DNA of 64,000 bases from Sphingobium sp. MI1205 (GCF_001563285.1 NZ_CP005188.1:1493501-1557500), one strand, 5' to 3'. Counted from the stretch's first letter, positions 43,381 through 54,563 are shown. Notes: generated by a model from the letters alone, not told the origin. Made by a program: numbers and translations.

Positions 43381-44706
43381 TCAGTCGGGATGTTGCTCGT
43401 TTAACCGCAAAATTTCGCCTGCCAGATAGAGCGACCCCGCGATGAGGATGAGTGGGGGGCCAGGTTGAGGGTTGGCGGCGATGGCGGCGATGGCCTGCGC
43501 AGGATCGGAATGCGCGGTGCAGCCTATGCCCCAACGGGTCGCGATGGCGGAGAAGCGGTCGGCGGGATGATGGTCGTGGCCGGGCACGGGGAGCGCGTGG
43601 ATATGGGCGACGCTTCCGGCGAAGGGCGCGAGATAGGCGTCGACATCCTTGTTCGCGAGCATGCCGATGACGAGGTGCAGCCTTCGCCCCGCGAGGCGGT
43701 CAGTGGTGAAGAAGGCGCTGATGGCTTCCCCGGCGCCGGCGTTATGCCCGCCGTCCAGCCAGGCTTCGCTGTCGTCCGGCAGGGCGGTGAGAAGCGGGCC
43801 GTGGTCAAGCCGCTGGAGGCGGGCGGGCCAGTGGGCCCAGAGCGGCGCGGCCTTTAGCGAGGCCTCGCTTACCGGCGCGGCGCTTTGGTGGCGCAGCATG
43901 GCGAAGGCGAGGGCGGCGTTCTGCACCTGATGCGCGCCGGGCAAGCGAGGGAGCGGGGCATCGACGCGGCCCTGACTGTCGCGATAATGGAGCCGACCCC
44001 GATAGCTGGCGGCGTCCCAGCTTTCGCCCATCGGCAGCCAGACAGTGCGGGCGCGGGCGGCGGCATCACGCATGACCGCGCTCAGCGCCTCCGGGTAGCG
44101 TTGCGTCACCAGCGGCGCGCCCGGCTTGGCGATGCCTGCTTTTTCCGTGGCGATGGCGCGCAGGCTGTTGCCGAGGAACGATTGATGATCGATCCCCAGC
44201 TGGGCGATGCCGCAGACGACTGGATCGTCGATGATGTTTGTGGCGTCGAGCCGTCCGCCCAAACCCACTTCGATGATGCAGGCGTCGGCCGGATGCTCGG
44301 CAAAGGCGAGGAACGCGGCGGCGGTCGTGACCTCGAAAAAGCTGGCGCCGACGCCTTCGGCCACATCGAGGACGCGGGACAGATAGCCCGCAAGCGCTTC
44401 GTCCGCGATCAATTGGCCGTTGATGCGGATGCGTTCATTGAAGCGCACGAGGTGGGGGGATGTGAAGACATGAACGCTCTTGCCGTCAGCTTCGAGCGCG
44501 GCGCGCAGAAAGGCGCAGGTCGATCCCTTTCCGTTGGTGCCCGCTACATGAAAGACAGGCGGCAGGGCACGGTGGGGATCGCGCAGGCGATCCAGCAGGC
44601 GGGTTACGCGGTCGAGGCCCAATATGTCGGCGCCGGGCGACAGGCTCGCCAGACGGTCCAGTTGAGCCTGAACCCCCGGATCATCGGAGACGGCGTGGTC
44701 GGGCAT
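43381..44706 (-). CDS. folC: Bifunctional folylpolyglutamate/dihydrofolate synthase
   Basis: A 441-residue Mur-ligase-fold enzyme that adds glutamate to dihydropteroate and to folates. The P-loop is VAGTNGKGSTCAFLRAAL, followed by the SPHLVRFNERIRING folate loop and the FLGNSLRAIATEKAGI region; the C-terminal domain has WLDGGHNAGAGEAI. Length is typical. It is the last gene of the lpxL-trpFBA-accD operon, 24 bp after accD. A combined trp-accD-folC order is standard in alphaproteobacteria. Confidence 0.94.
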   Translation of the reverse strand: MPDHAVSDDPGVQAQLDRLASLSPGADILGLDRVTRLLDRLRDPHRALPPVFHVAGTNGKGSTCAFLRAALEADGKSVHVFTSPHLVRFNERIRINGQLIADEALAGYLSRVLDVAEGVGASFFEVTTAAAFLAFAEHPADACIIEVGLGGRLDATNIIDDPVVCGIAQLGIDHQSFLGNSLRAIATEKAGIAKPGAPLVTQRYPEALSAVMRDAAARARTVWLPMGESWDAASYRGRLHYRDSQGRVDAPLPRLPGAHQVQNAALAFAMLRHQSAAPVSEASLKAAPLWAHWPARLQRLDHGPLLTALPDDSEAWLDGGHNAGAGEAISAFFTTDRLAGRRLHLVIGMLANKDVDAYLAPFAGSVAHIHALPVPGHDHHPADRFSAIATRWGIGCTAHSDPAQAIAAIAANPQPGPPLILIAGSLYLAGEILRLNEQHPD

Positions 44707-44730
44707 GGCCCTGTCCTTCGCGCTGGGGCG

Positions 44731-45582
44731 TCAAGCCGCCACGCGAGGGGTCAGATAGCCGATCACCCGCGCCAGCGTGTCGCGCAGTTCGCTGCGGTGG
44801 ACAACCATGTCGATCATGCCATGTTCCAGCAGATATTCGGCGCGCTGGAACCCATCGGGCAGCTTTTCGCGGATCGTGCTTTCAATGACGCGCTGGCCAG
44901 CGAAACCGATCAGGGCGTTGGGTTCCGCGATCTGAATGTCGCCCAGCATCGCATAGCTTGCGGTGACGCCGCCGGTGGTCGGATCGGTCAGGACGACGAT
45001 ATAGGGCAGGCCCGCCGCGTGCAGTTTCTGGATCGCGACGGTGGACCGGGGCATCTGCATGAGGGAAAGAATACCCTCCTGCATGCGCGCGCCCCCCGCT
45101 GCGGTGAAGATGACATAGGGGCATCTATGGCCGATGGCTTCGTTGACGCCCTGAATGAAGGCCGCGCCGACGCCCATGCCCATGGAACCGCCCATGAAAG
45201 CGAAATTCTGAACGCCCATGACCAGCGGCACATCGTCGATAGCGCCGCGCGCGTTGATCAGCGCGTCCTGATCGCCGGTCTGTGCGCGAGCAGCCCTTAT
45301 GCGGTCGGGATAGCGCTTGGAATCGCGGAATTTGAGCGGGTCTTCCTGAACCGGCGGGGTCGGCAGCAGGATGAAGCCGGGGTCGAGAATATGCTCGAAG
45401 CGTTCGGAAGGCCCGATGCGGCCATGATGATCGCAGCGCGGGCAGACGGAAAGATTGTCCTCCCACTCCTTGATGAAGATCATTTCCGTGCAGGACGGGC
45501 ATTTATGCCAGAGCGTTTCGGCGGTCGTTTCCTTTTTGGCGAGGAAAGGGACGGCCTTGCGGACGCGGTTGATCCAGCTCAT
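44731..45582 (-). CDS. accD: Acetyl-CoA carboxylase carboxyltransferase subunit beta
   Basis: A 283-residue AccD, the zinc-bearing half of the carboxyltransferase that makes malonyl-CoA. The zinc ribbon ligands are C28, C31, C47 and C50 (WHKCPSC and LSVCPRC). The crotonase-fold part has [19 protein letters not shown] and [17 protein letters not shown] (oxyanion loops) and [17 protein letters not shown]. It overlaps trpA by 4 bp (ATGA) and precedes folC, so tryptophan and fatty-acid genes share one message. Confidence 0.96.
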   Translation of the reverse strand: MSWINRVRKAVPFLAKKETTAETLWHKCPSCTEMIFIKEWEDNLSVCPRCDHHGRIGPSERFEHILDPGFILLPTPPVQEDPLKFRDSKRYPDRIRAARAQTGDQDALINARGAIDDVPLVMGVQNFAFMGGSMGMGVGAAFIQGVNEAIGHRCPYVIFTAAGGARMQEGILSLMQMPRSTVAIQKLHAAGLPYIVVLTDPTTGGVTASYAMLGDIQIAEPNALIGFAGQRVIESTIREKLPDGFQRAEYLLEHGMIDMVVHRSELRDTLARVIGYLTPRVAA

Positions 45583-46409
45583 GCGGCGGTCTCCCGAAAA
45601 TGGGGGCTGTTGGCGTTGAGCGCGCCGCGCAGAGTCGCGACGAACTCCTGAACGAAGGGGGCGGCGGCGTCGCCATGCGAACCGACGATATCGACGATGG
45701 CGGAACCAACCACCACGCCATCGGCAACGCGGCCGATCGCGGCGGCCTGTTCAGCCGAACGAACACCGAAACCGACCGCAATCGGCAGATCAGTGGCGCT
45801 GCGGAGCTTTTCAACGGCGAGTTCGACGGACGCCTGCGCGGCCTGCTGCTTGCCGGTGATGCCCGCGACGGCGACATGATAGAGGAAGCCGCTTGCGCCA
45901 TCGAGAACAGCGGGCAGGCGAGCGGCGTCGGTCGTCGGCGTGGCGAGGCGGATGAGGTGGATGCCAGCGGCACGGAGAGCCGGGCCAAGCTCTGCATCCT
46001 CCTCTGGGGGCACATCGACGCAGATGACGCCATCGACGCCCGCGTCACGGCACTGCGCGGCGAACCATTCCGATCCGCGGATCAGCATGGGATTGGCATA
46101 GCCCATGAGGATCAGCGGAATGCGCGGATGGCGTGCGCGGAAGGTTGTCGCGAGATGGAAGATGTCTTTTGTCCGCGTGCCCGAGCCGAGGCTGCGCAGG
46201 TTCGCCAGCTCGATGGCCGGGCCGTCCGCCATCGGATCGGTGAAGGGCATGCCCAGTTCGATGATGTCCGCGCCACCAGCCACGAGCGCGTCCAGAATGG
46301 CCGGGGTAGCGGCAACGGACGGGTCGCCCGCGGTCACGAAGGTGATGAGGGCGGCGCGGCCCTCTGCCTTGCAGGTTTCAAAGCGGGCTGCGAGACGATC
46401 AGCGGTCAT
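45579..46409 (-). CDS. trpA: Tryptophan synthase alpha chain
   Basis: A 276-residue TIM barrel that cleaves indole-3-glycerol phosphate. The catalytic pair is in [17 protein letters not shown] (Glu and Asp), and the phosphate site in [13 protein letters not shown] and [11 protein letters not shown]. It overlaps trpB and accD by 4 bp at either end, so the subunits of the alpha2-beta2 complex are made in step. Confidence 0.97.
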   Translation of the reverse strand: MTADRLAARFETCKAEGRAALITFVTAGDPSVAATPAILDALVAGGADIIELGMPFTDPMADGPAIELANLRSLGSGTRTKDIFHLATTFRARHPRIPLILMGYANPMLIRGSEWFAAQCRDAGVDGVICVDVPPEEDAELGPALRAAGIHLIRLATPTTDAARLPAVLDGASGFLYHVAVAGITGKQQAAQASVELAVEKLRSATDLPIAVGFGVRSAEQAAAIGRVADGVVVGSAIVDIVGSHGDAAAPFVQEFVATLRGALNANSPHFRETAA

Positions 46410-47635
46410 ATTTCGACACCAAGGGCCTGGGCGACAGTGAAGATGTCCTTGTCACCACGGCCAGAGAGATTGACGATGAGGATCTGGTCCGCGTCCAGCG
46501 TGGGCGCGATCTTTTCGGCGCTTGCAATGGCATGGGCGGATTCAAGCGCGGGGATGATGCCTTCGAGCGCTGAGAGCTTCTGGAAGCTGGCAAGCGCCTC
46601 ATCATCGGTGATGGGCATATATTCGACGCGGCCGATTTCGTGCAGCCAGCTATGTTCAGGGCCAATGCCGGGATAGTCGAGGCCCGCCGAAATGCTGTGC
46701 GCTTCGGTGATCTGGCCGTCTTCATCCTGAAGCAGGTAGGTGCGGTTGCCGTGGAGGATGCCCGAGGCCCCGCCGGCCAGCGACGCCGCATGCTTGCCTT
46801 GAAGCCCCTCACCAGCCGCTTCGACGCCGATCATCTTGACTTCCGCATCGTCGAGGAAAGGGTGGAACAGGCCGATGGCGTTCGATCCGCCGCCGACGGG
46901 AGCGATCAGCATGTCGGGCAGGCGGCCTTCGATCTCCAATATCTGCTCGCGTGCTTCCCGGCCGATAACGGACTGAAAATCGCGGACCAGTTCAGGGTAG
47001 GGGTGTGGGCCTGCCGCCGTGCCGATGATGTAGAATGTGTCGTGGACGTTCGACACCCAGTGGCGCAGGGCATCGTTCATCGCGTCCTTCAGCGTCTGCG
47101 ATCCCGATATGACCGGGATCACCTCTGCACCGAGCAGCTTCATGCGAAAGACGTTGGGCTTTTGCCGCTCCACATCCTTTGCGCCCATGAAGATCTTGCA
47201 TTCCAGGCCGAACAGGGCGGCGACGGTGGCGGTGGCCACGCCATGCTGGCCAGCGCCGGTTTCGGCGATGACCTTCTTCTTGCCCATGCGGCGGGCGAGC
47301 AGGGCCTGGCCGATGCAATTGTTGATCTTGTGCGCGCCGGTGTGGTTCAGTTCCTCGCGCTTCAGGTAGATTTTCGCGCCCTTGCCCTGCGGCGCGTCGG
47401 CGCGGAGGGATTCAGTCAGGCGACCTGCATAATAAAGCGGGTTGGGACGGCCGACATAGTTGCGCAGCAGGTCGGTGAACTCCGCGTCAAATTCGGGGTC
47501 CTGCCTGGCTTCCCTGTAGACCTTCTCCAGCTCAAGAATGAGCGGCATCAGTGTTTCCGCGACGTAGCGGCCGCCGAATGAACCGAAATGGCCGGACGCA
47601 TCGGGCTGTGAGCGGAGGGAGTTTTTGATGGTCAT
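46406..47635 (-). CDS. trpB: Tryptophan synthase beta chain
   Basis: A 409-residue PLP enzyme that joins indole and serine. The PLP lysine is in [34 protein letters not shown] and the phosphate-cup [14 protein letters not shown] follow. It is TrpB1 type (the form that pairs with TrpA). Starts and ends overlap trpF and trpA by 4 bp. Confidence 0.98.
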   Translation of the reverse strand: MTIKNSLRSQPDASGHFGSFGGRYVAETLMPLILELEKVYREARQDPEFDAEFTDLLRNYVGRPNPLYYAGRLTESLRADAPQGKGAKIYLKREELNHTGAHKINNCIGQALLARRMGKKKVIAETGAGQHGVATATVAALFGLECKIFMGAKDVERQKPNVFRMKLLGAEVIPVISGSQTLKDAMNDALRHWVSNVHDTFYIIGTAAGPHPYPELVRDFQSVIGREAREQILEIEGRLPDMLIAPVGGGSNAIGLFHPFLDDAEVKMIGVEAAGEGLQGKHAASLAGGASGILHGNRTYLLQDEDGQITEAHSISAGLDYPGIGPEHSWLHEIGRVEYMPITDDEALASFQKLSALEGIIPALESAHAIASAEKIAPTLDADQILIVNLSGRGDKDIFTVAQALGVEI

Positions 47636-48276
47636 GATTGCTGTGCCGCTTTGCAGAAGGCCATGATCTTGTCCACACTCTTGATGCCCGGCGCGCTTTC
47701 CACGCCGGAGGATACGTCGATCATCGGCGCGCCGGTGATGCGAATTGCTTCGGCGACATTGTCGATGCCAAGGCCCCCGGACAGACCCCAGGGCAGGGAT
47801 ATGGGGACGCCCCGCAGCAGCGTCCAGTCAAACCGCAGGCCCATGCCGCCGGGCAGCGCCGCGCCTTCCGGTGTCTTGGCATCGAACAGCAGACGGTCGG
47901 CTGCGCCGCTATAGGCTTTGGCAGCGTCAAGGTCGGCGCGGGTCTTGACGGCGATGGCCTTCCAGACAGGGAGGTTGAAGCGCGCGCGGATGGCGGCGGC
48001 GCGCTGGGGGCTTTCCTTGCCATGAAGTTGGAGCGCTGTGAGGGCGCCTGTGCCGACCAGTTCGGCGAGAATGTCGTCGGTCGGATCAACGACTACGGCG
48101 ACCCGGTCGATATGGGTGGGCACCTGTGCGGTGAGTGCGCGCAACTGGTCCGCTTCGACATGGCGGGGGCTTTTGGGGAAGTGGACGAAGCCCAGATGGG
48201 TGGCGTCCGCTCGCATGGCTGCGCCGACAGTGTCAGGGGTCGAAAGACCGCAAATCTTGATGGCGAGTCGGGACAT
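47632..48276 (-). CDS. trpF: Phosphoribosylanthranilate isomerase
   Basis: A 214-residue TIM-barrel enzyme, third step from anthranilate. The active-site cysteine lies in [12 protein letters not shown] near the start, the aspartate in [14 protein letters not shown], and the phosphate-binding [15 protein letters not shown] near the end, with [12 protein letters not shown]. It is the first trp gene of the operon and starts 9 bp after the lpxL-like gene; trpCDE and trpG are not in the window. Confidence 0.96.
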   Translation of the reverse strand: MSRLAIKICGLSTPDTVGAAMRADATHLGFVHFPKSPRHVEADQLRALTAQVPTHIDRVAVVVDPTDDILAELVGTGALTALQLHGKESPQRAAAIRARFNLPVWKAIAVKTRADLDAAKAYSGAADRLLFDAKTPEGAALPGGMGLRFDWTLLRGVPISLPWGLSGGLGIDNVAEAIRITGAPMIDVSSGVESAPGIKSVDKIMAFCKAAQQS

Positions 48277-48285
48277 GATGGCGCT

Positions 48286-49158
48286 TTAGGCGGTCGGGGC
48301 GGTCAGGTCCATGTCGTGCAGGGCGAGCCATTGATCGGCGTGGTCGATGCAGGCCTTTCCAAGGAAGGCGTCGATGGTCTCCAGCATGGCTTCTTCGTCC
48401 ATCTCCCCGGGGTCGAGCGGTGCGTGCCAGTCCAGGTGGAAATGGGCGCCTTTGGTGCGAGCGAGAGTGAAGGGAAGGAAGCGGGCGCCGCTCCGCCTGG
48501 CGAGACGCAAGGCTACGGAAAGATTGCCGGAGGGCGCAAGATCGCGGCCGAAGCGCGGAAACCGGACCTGCCGATCGCGCCGTTCGTCGACCAATATGTA
48601 GAGCATCGCGCGATCCTTATCCAACAGATGACGCAGGATCGCGCGGGCCGCGTTGCTGCTGCCCGTGATGGCTTCGCCCATATAGCTTTGGCGCGCGCGT
48701 TTCAGCATGGCCGCCTGAGCAGGGTCATCGGGCGGATCATAGACGCCGAGCGGAGGGCGGTCGGTCGATGCCTTCAGATGTGCGGCAAGCAGGTCCCAGT
48801 TGCCGACATGGGTTGTCAGGAAAATCATGGGCCGAGGCGAGGCGAGAGCTTCCCTATAGGCGGCCTCATTGGCGATGGTCACATGCCGATCGTTCACGAG
48901 CCGGTCGACATTGGCGAGTTCGGCCATGGTGCGGCCAAGGTTGACCCAGCGACGGGTGAGCATGACCTCGCGCGCTGCTTCGGAAAGGTCGGGGCGCAAG
49001 ATGGCGAGGTTCGTGCGAGCGCGCTGGTCGCGCAGCTTCATCTGCCGCCGCGCCACATTCGCCGACAGCCAGCCACCCAGCCATGAGGCCAGCGAGGCAG
49101 GGAGGATGCGGAGGAGGGTGAAGAGAAAGGGGTTGGAGAGCATCGCGCCTGCCGTCAT
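48286..49158 (-). CDS. Lipid A biosynthesis acyltransferase (LpxL/HtrB family)
   Basis: A 290-residue inner-membrane acyltransferase. The catalytic HX4D motif is THVGNWD, a hydrophobic N-terminal anchor is present (PFLFTLLRILPASLASWLGGW), and the later glycine-rich substrate region contains SRxN-type residues. It would add a secondary acyl chain to lipid A; sphingomonads often lack lipopolysaccharide and use glycosphingolipids, so an acceptor other than lipid A is conceivable. The start is uncertain: ATGs at 49158 and 49143 are both close, neither with a strong ribosome site. Confidence 0.8.
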   Translation of the reverse strand: MTAGAMLSNPFLFTLLRILPASLASWLGGWLSANVARRQMKLRDQRARTNLAILRPDLSEAAREVMLTRRWVNLGRTMAELANVDRLVNDRHVTIANEAAYREALASPRPMIFLTTHVGNWDLLAAHLKASTDRPPLGVYDPPDDPAQAAMLKRARQSYMGEAITGSSNAARAILRHLLDKDRAMLYILVDERRDRQVRFPRFGRDLAPSGNLSVALRLARRSGARFLPFTLARTKGAHFHLDWHAPLDPGEMDEEAMLETIDAFLGKACIDHADQWLALHDMDLTAPTA

Positions 49159-49196
49159 ACAGCAGCGGTCGGGGCGGTAAAGGGCTTGGATTACGC

Positions 49197-50312
49197 ATGA
49201 ATTGGGCCTTGGGGCTGTGGATGCTGTTGCAGGGGCTGAGCCTTGCGGGCGTGCTGAATTATTGGCGGCATCTGCCTGTGGACCGCCAGGAGGAAGCACC
49301 CGATGGCGTCGTGGTGCTACTGTCGGTGCGGGATGACTGGGACGGCGGTGCGGAACTGATTGCGCGGTTGAAGGCGCAGACGGCGCGGTTCCGGCTGGTG
49401 ATTGCGACTTCGGGCGCGTGTGCGGCGGCGGAGGTTCTGGCGGCGCGAGAGGGGGGCTGGGTGCAGATCGTTCGCGCTGGCGTCGCGAGCGATGAGGGGC
49501 AGAAGGTTCATAAACTGCGTGCGGCCTTGCGGGCTTTGCGGGAGGGGGACCGCTATCTGGTGTTCGTGGACGCGGACATTGCGCCCCCGCCTCGGCTGGT
49601 GGGGCGGTTGCTCTTTCCTCTGGTGCGGGGAAAGGCGGATATCGTGACGGGATACCGGCTGTTGTTGCCGGAGCGGAGTGCGGTGGCGGCGCTGGTGGGC
49701 GCGGTGGAGATGCAGCTTGCGACCCTGCCGCGTGCGGCCAGCGCGACGATGCCGTGGGGCGGGGCGATGGCGTTGACGCGGAAGCAAGCGGAGCGGCTGG
49801 ATCTGGATGTGGCTTTGGCGGGGCGGTTGTCCGATGACATGGCGATCGGGCTGGCCGGGTGGCGCGCGAAACTGCGGTTGCGGCCGGTGCGGGATTTGCT
49901 GGTGGCTTCGCCGCTGGAGGGGCGCGGGGCCTTCGGCTTTGGGGTGCGGCAGTATCGGCATATTTTCACCAACAGCTGGCGCATGTGGCTGGCGGCCTTT
50001 GCGGTGGTGAGTTGCCATGGCTTGGGCTGGATATGGGCGCTTGGTTGGGGCGGCTGGAGCGCGGTGGCCGTGGGTTATGCGGCGGCGATCGGGCGGGCGC
50101 TAGTGCGGCAGCGGATCATCGCGGGTGTGGCGGAGCCGGGTCAGGCGCGGGCGGCGCGGCGGTCGCTCTGGTGCGATGTGCTCGCGCCCTTTGCGGTGTC
50201 CTGGGCGCATGTGGCGATGCAGTTGGCGGCGGCTTATTCGCGGCGGATCAGGTGGGGTGGGTTTGATTATTGGGTGAAGGGTGGGAAGGTAGTGCGGATG
50301 GTCGAGCGTTGA
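49197..50312 (+). CDS. GT21-like ceramide glycosyltransferase-type membrane protein
   Basis: A 371-residue family 2/21 glycosyltransferase. An N-terminal helix is followed by the catalytic domain with DxD D125-A-D127 (YLVFVDADIAPP), a TMPWGGAMALTR acceptor loop, the catalytic aspartates in LSDDMAIG (213-214) and RQYRHIF (251-257) in place of the (Q/R)XXRW motif. Two or three C-terminal transmembrane helices follow. This is the architecture of ceramide glucosyltransferases and hopanoid HpnI. In a sphingomonad a role in glycosphingolipid synthesis is plausible. It starts 38 bp from the divergent lpxL-like gene. Confidence 0.75.
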   Translation: MNWALGLWMLLQGLSLAGVLNYWRHLPVDRQEEAPDGVVVLLSVRDDWDGGAELIARLKAQTARFRLVIATSGACAAAEVLAAREGGWVQIVRAGVASDEGQKVHKLRAALRALREGDRYLVFVDADIAPPPRLVGRLLFPLVRGKADIVTGYRLLLPERSAVAALVGAVEMQLATLPRAASATMPWGGAMALTRKQAERLDLDVALAGRLSDDMAIGLAGWRAKLRLRPVRDLLVASPLEGRGAFGFGVRQYRHIFTNSWRMWLAAFAVVSCHGLGWIWALGWGGWSAVAVGYAAAIGRALVRQRIIAGVAEPGQARAARRSLWCDVLAPFAVSWAHVAMQLAAAYSRRIRWGGFDYWVKGGKVVRMVER

Positions 50313-50345
50313 GGCTTCGCAGCGCCGCCCTACCCCGCTTCCCGA

Positions 50346-51125
50346 TTACGGGGTGGGCGGCATAAAGGCGGCCATGGGGCGCGATGCTCCTGGCGAACCG
50401 GCAAGAAGCATCTGGGTCAAGCTGACGCCCAGCGGGCTATAGGCGACGATGTCAGCAATGACCTGCGTCACAAGGACTGCTCCCACACCCCAGAACCATG
50501 CCGGGTGAATACGCCCGTGCCGACGCTTGTCCGCGATCATGCCGATGACGGGGAACAGCAGAGTGACGACCGTCATGATGCGCCAGGCATGCGGCATCAG
50601 GAGCGGCATCGGAAGAAGGCGACCAAGGCCCGGCCCAGTCAATATGCTCATGGCTGTCAGCATCAACCTCCGGTGCCAGCCGGAATAGCGGCGCTGGCGA
50701 AGCGCCGCGAAGACCAAGGCGCAGAAGAGGACGAGCATCAAAGCGTTGCTGAACAGAAACTCGTTCTGATCGAAGAAGAAGGGGCCGCCTGATCTTCGAA
50801 GCGACGTGATCATGATCGCAAAGCCCATGACCAGCATCAATGGCGCCCAGCAGTATGCGATTTTGCCCAAGCGGACGTGCAGCTTCACATTGTTGGTCGC
50901 GATCAGCCAGTTTTGCGCAACATAGAGCGCGACCCAGCCGAAGAATATGAAGGCGTGGATGTGATAGACCGGCGGCACAGCAAAGGTGGACCTGCCCATG
51001 GCGAGGTTTACCGAGAAACCGGCGACAATGATGGCGGCCATGATGATCGCCATGATTTTGAAGAAGTTACGTTCCGATTGTTGAGCGTCAAGCTCTGGCG
51101 TGATGTGATTGCTGAGCGTGGCCAT
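50346..51125 (-). CDS. Seven-helix membrane protein, unknown function
   Basis: A 259-residue polytopic protein with about seven transmembrane helices. A GGGGGAGGTG ribosome site precedes the ATG at 51125. Histidines recur in the helices (PPVYHIHAFIFFGW, LHVRLGKIAYCW, GWHRRLML), a pattern seen in DUF2306-like and cytochrome-b561-like proteins, but I cannot name the family. It is convergent with the glycosyltransferase gene. No operon partner is evident. Confidence 0.65.
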   Translation of the reverse strand: MATLSNHITPELDAQQSERNFFKIMAIIMAAIIVAGFSVNLAMGRSTFAVPPVYHIHAFIFFGWVALYVAQNWLIATNNVKLHVRLGKIAYCWAPLMLVMGFAIMITSLRRSGGPFFFDQNEFLFSNALMLVLFCALVFAALRQRRYSGWHRRLMLTAMSILTGPGLGRLLPMPLLMPHAWRIMTVVTLLFPVIGMIADKRRHGRIHPAWFWGVGAVLVTQVIADIVAYSPLGVSLTQMLLAGSPGASRPMAAFMPPTP

Positions 51126-51256
51126 TTGAGCACCTCCCCCACAGAGACTCAAGTTGGTGGCAATTATATTAGGCGCAAGTGCATGGCTGCTACAAGCATG
51201 GCCCCTATTTTCTTCAGAATCGGGCGTTCCAGGGACAATTACTTTGGGCGCGCTGA

Positions 51257-51604
51257 CTAAAATCCCGCTGGAAACAAATGCTTGCCCTGCTCATCCAGCC
51301 GCAACACCACTTTCCCAGCAACCGCACTCAACGGCAGTTCGCCATAGAGGTGCGGAAACAGCGCGCCGCCGCGTGATTCTTCCCATTTCACCGCTTCACC
51401 AAATGGCGCCAGGTCCACCATCACCATCACCAGATTGTCCTGGCCCGCGAAATGTTTGGCGGCGGTTTCGGCGGCCTGGTCGCGGGTGGACATGTGGATG
51501 TAGCCGTCGGCCAGATCGACGGGCGCGCCTTTGAACACGCCGTCGGTCTTTAGCTGGTCATACTGATCCTTTGTCAGGATCTTGTAGGCGAAGAGGTCGC
51601 TCAC
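51257..51604 (-). CDS. DUF952-domain protein
   Basis: A 115-residue protein of the DUF952 family (LFAYKILTKDQYDQL... DGYIHMSTRDQAAETAAKHFAG... FPHLYGELPL), a small fold related to ADP-ribosyltransferase-like domains with no established role. Conserved-looking residues are H37 in YIHMST and the GxLFPHLYG motif. Its ATG overlaps the gyrA stop by 4 bp, so it is probably translated with gyrase from one mRNA. Confidence 0.8.
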   Translation of the reverse strand: MSDLFAYKILTKDQYDQLKTDGVFKGAPVDLADGYIHMSTRDQAAETAAKHFAGQDNLVMVMVDLAPFGEAVKWEESRGGALFPHLYGELPLSAVAGKVVLRLDEQGKHLFPAGF

Positions 51605-54333
51605 TCTTCGGTGAGGTCCGGGTCGGCTTCGGGGCTGACTTCGGGCGAGACTTCCATGCCCGCTGGGGTGCTGATTTCGGTTTCTTCGTCGCTTTCCTCG
51701 ATCTTCGCGGCGCTGACGACATGTTCGTCGTCGGAGACGTTGAAGAGGCGCACGCCCGCCGAATTGCGGCCGATGATCCGAAGGGTTTCCAGGCCCATGC
51801 GGATCAGCTTGGCCTGATCGGTGACGAGCATCAGATGATCGCCGTGACGCGCCGGGAAGCTTGCCACCACCGGGCCGTTCCGGCCGATATTGTCGATATT
51901 CGTGATGCCCTGACCGCCACGGCCGGTGCGGCGATAGTCATAGGCCGACGACAGCTTGCCGTAGCCGTTGGAGCAGACGGTGAGGATGAACTGCTCCTTC
52001 GCCTGTAGCTCAGCGAAACGCTCCTCGCTCATTTGCGGTGAGCCTTCCTTTTCCGGCTTCCACGGGGCGAAACGGAGATAGTCTTCGCGCTCCTCCTGCG
52101 TCGTGCCAGCGCGGTGGAGGATGGAGAGCGAGATGACTTCATCGTCGCCCTTCAGCGTCATGCCGCGCACGCCGGTCGAGGTGCGGCTCTGAAACTCGCG
52201 CACATCGGTCGCCTGGAAACGGATCGCCTTGCCCTGACGCGTGGCGAGCAGGACGTCGTCGTCTTCGGTCAGCAGCGCGACGCCGATCAGGCGATCATCG
52301 CTGTCATCGTCGAAACGCATGGCGATCTTGCCGTTGCTGGGCACGTTGGCGAAGGCGTCCATGCTGTTGCGGCGGACAGTGCCGTTCGCGGTCGCGAACA
52401 TGACGTGCAGATCCTTCCAGCTATCCTCATCCTCGGGCAGAGGCAGGACGGTCTGGATCGTTTCTCCGGGGCCGAGCGGCAGCAGGTTGACCATCGGACG
52501 CCCGCGCGTGGCCGGCCCGCCTTCGGGCAGGCGCCAGACCTTCATGCGATAGACCTTGCCCGCGGTCGAGAAGAAGAGGACCGGCGTGTGCGTGGACGTC
52601 ACGAACAATTCGGTGATCGCGTCTTCATCCTTCGTCGCCATGCCCGAACGGCCCTTGCCGCCGCGTGCCTGGGCGCGGAAACTTTCGAGCGGCGTGCGCT
52701 TGATATAGCCCTGCACGGTGACGGTGACGACCATCTCCTCGCGCTCGATCAGGTCTTCATCGTCGATGCCATCGGCGGCGGCGGTGATTTCCGAAATGCG
52801 GGGTGTGGCGAAGTCGCGCTCGATCGCCTCGAACTCTTCGCGCATGACCGCATAGAGTTTCACGCGGTCGCCGAGGATGGCGAGATATTCGGCGATCGCT
52901 TCGGCCAGTTCGGCCAGTTCCTTGCCGATTTCGTCGCGGCCCAGCGCGGTCAGGCGATGCAGGCGAAGGTCCAGGATGGCGCGGACCTGCGTGTCGCTGA
53001 GGCGATAGGTGTCGCCGCTGACTTCCGTTTCGATCGCTTCGACCAAGCGCAGATAGGATGCGATTTCGGCAACCGGCCAGTCACGGGCAAGCAGGGTTTC
53101 GCGCGCTTCGGCCGGGCTGGACGAACCCCGAATGATGCGGACGACTTCATCGAGATTGGTGACCGCGATGACGAGACCCAGCAAGATATGCGCGCGGTCG
53201 CGAGCCTTGTTGAGTTCATATTTGGTGCGGCGGGTAATGACCTCTTCGCGGAACTGGACGAACGCCTGGATGATGTCGCGGATGTTGAGCAATTCCGGGC
53301 GACCGCCGCGAATGGCGAGCATGTTGGCCGGGAAGCTCGACTGGGCCGGGGTGTTGCGCCAGAGCTGGTTCAGGACGACTTCGGGCGTGGCGTCGCGCTT
53401 CAGGTCCATGACGATGCGCACGCCTTCGCGGTTCGATTCGTCGCGAATGTCGCTGATGCCTTCGATCCGCTTGTCCTTGGCGGCTTCGGCGATCTTTTCA
53501 ACCAGACCGTTCTTGCCGACCTGATAGGGGATGGCGGTCAGGACGATCGACTGGCGGTCGCCGCGTCCTTCCTCGACCACATGGCGCGAGCGCATCATGA
53601 TCGAGCCACGGCCAGTGTGATAGGCGCTGCGCGCGCCCGACTGGCCCAGGATCAGCGGGGCGGTGGGGAAGTCGGGACCGGGGACGATCTGGATCAGTTC
53701 GTCGATGGTGATCGCGGGATTTTCGATATAGGCGAGGCAGGCGCGGATCACTTCGCCAAGGTTGTGCGGAGGGATGTTGGTGGCCATGCCGACCGCGATG
53801 CCGCCCGCGCCGTTGACCAGCAGGTTGGGGAAGCGGGCGGGCAGAACCTGCGGCTCGCTTTCCGAGGCGTCATAGTTGGGCTGGAAATCGACCGTATCCT
53901 TGTCGAGATCGTCGAGCAGGGCGGTCGTCACCTTGGCAAGGCGCGCTTCGGTGTAACGCATGGCCGCCGGCGGATCGGGGTCCATCGAACCGAAGTTGCC
54001 CTGACCATCGATCAACGGCACGCGCATCGACCAGTCCTGCGTCATGCGCGCCAACGCGTCATAGATCGCGCTGTCGCCATGCGGGTGATATTTACCGATC
54101 ACATCACCGACGATGCGCGCCGACTTGCGATAGGGTTTGTTATGCTGAAAGCCCGATTCATGGGCGGAAAAGAGAATGCGGCGGTGTACGGGCTTCAACC
54201 CGTCTCGGACGTCAGGCAGCGCGCGCGACACGATCACCGACATGGCATAATCGAGATAGCTCGCCTTCATCTCATCGACGATGGAGATGGGGCTGATGTC
54301 CGAAGGGTCGGCGAGGGCAATCTCGTCGGTCAA
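51601..54333 (-). CDS. gyrA: DNA gyrase subunit A
   Basis: A 910-residue topoisomerase subunit that cuts and rejoins DNA. The catalytic tyrosine is Y127 (AMRYTEARL); the quinolone region reads [10 protein letters not shown] with S88 and D92, the residues found in susceptible enzymes (E. coli S83, D87). The C-terminal pinwheel has the GyrA-box-like [11 protein letters not shown]. Length is normal for alphaproteobacteria. The last 30 residues are acidic. It is divergent from the first repeat protein. Confidence 0.98.
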   Translation of the reverse strand: MTDEIALADPSDISPISIVDEMKASYLDYAMSVIVSRALPDVRDGLKPVHRRILFSAHESGFQHNKPYRKSARIVGDVIGKYHPHGDSAIYDALARMTQDWSMRVPLIDGQGNFGSMDPDPPAAMRYTEARLAKVTTALLDDLDKDTVDFQPNYDASESEPQVLPARFPNLLVNGAGGIAVGMATNIPPHNLGEVIRACLAYIENPAITIDELIQIVPGPDFPTAPLILGQSGARSAYHTGRGSIMMRSRHVVEEGRGDRQSIVLTAIPYQVGKNGLVEKIAEAAKDKRIEGISDIRDESNREGVRIVMDLKRDATPEVVLNQLWRNTPAQSSFPANMLAIRGGRPELLNIRDIIQAFVQFREEVITRRTKYELNKARDRAHILLGLVIAVTNLDEVVRIIRGSSSPAEARETLLARDWPVAEIASYLRLVEAIETEVSGDTYRLSDTQVRAILDLRLHRLTALGRDEIGKELAELAEAIAEYLAILGDRVKLYAVMREEFEAIERDFATPRISEITAAADGIDDEDLIEREEMVVTVTVQGYIKRTPLESFRAQARGGKGRSGMATKDEDAITELFVTSTHTPVLFFSTAGKVYRMKVWRLPEGGPATRGRPMVNLLPLGPGETIQTVLPLPEDEDSWKDLHVMFATANGTVRRNSMDAFANVPSNGKIAMRFDDDSDDRLIGVALLTEDDDVLLATRQGKAIRFQATDVREFQSRTSTGVRGMTLKGDDEVISLSILHRAGTTQEEREDYLRFAPWKPEKEGSPQMSEERFAELQAKEQFILTVCSNGYGKLSSAYDYRRTGRGGQGITNIDNIGRNGPVVASFPARHGDHLMLVTDQAKLIRMGLETLRIIGRNSAGVRLFNVSDDEHVVSAAKIEESDEETEISTPAGMEVSPEVSPEADPDLTEE

Positions 54334-54563
54334 TGCGATTCTCTTTTAGGTGGATGGGTTTCGTTGCTCATCCACTAGCGGAGCGAAACAATTCTGTCAC
54401 CCCTCGCGCGCGCACGCGCTCGCGGCAAATCAAGCTGCAAGAAGGGGCTGACATGCGGGAAAGTGGTGCATATACGGTGTTCAAACGTCATTCACGCGCC
54501 GCCCCCTATTCGGCGCTTAATGAAGGGCGCCCTTCCCCCGGGCGCGCAAAGGAGAAGATGATC

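Noticed and set aside
54350..54375. GTGGATG/CATCCAC inverted repeat before gyrA
   Set aside because: Seven-base arms with a 12-bp spacer near the start codon are expected by chance at this base composition.
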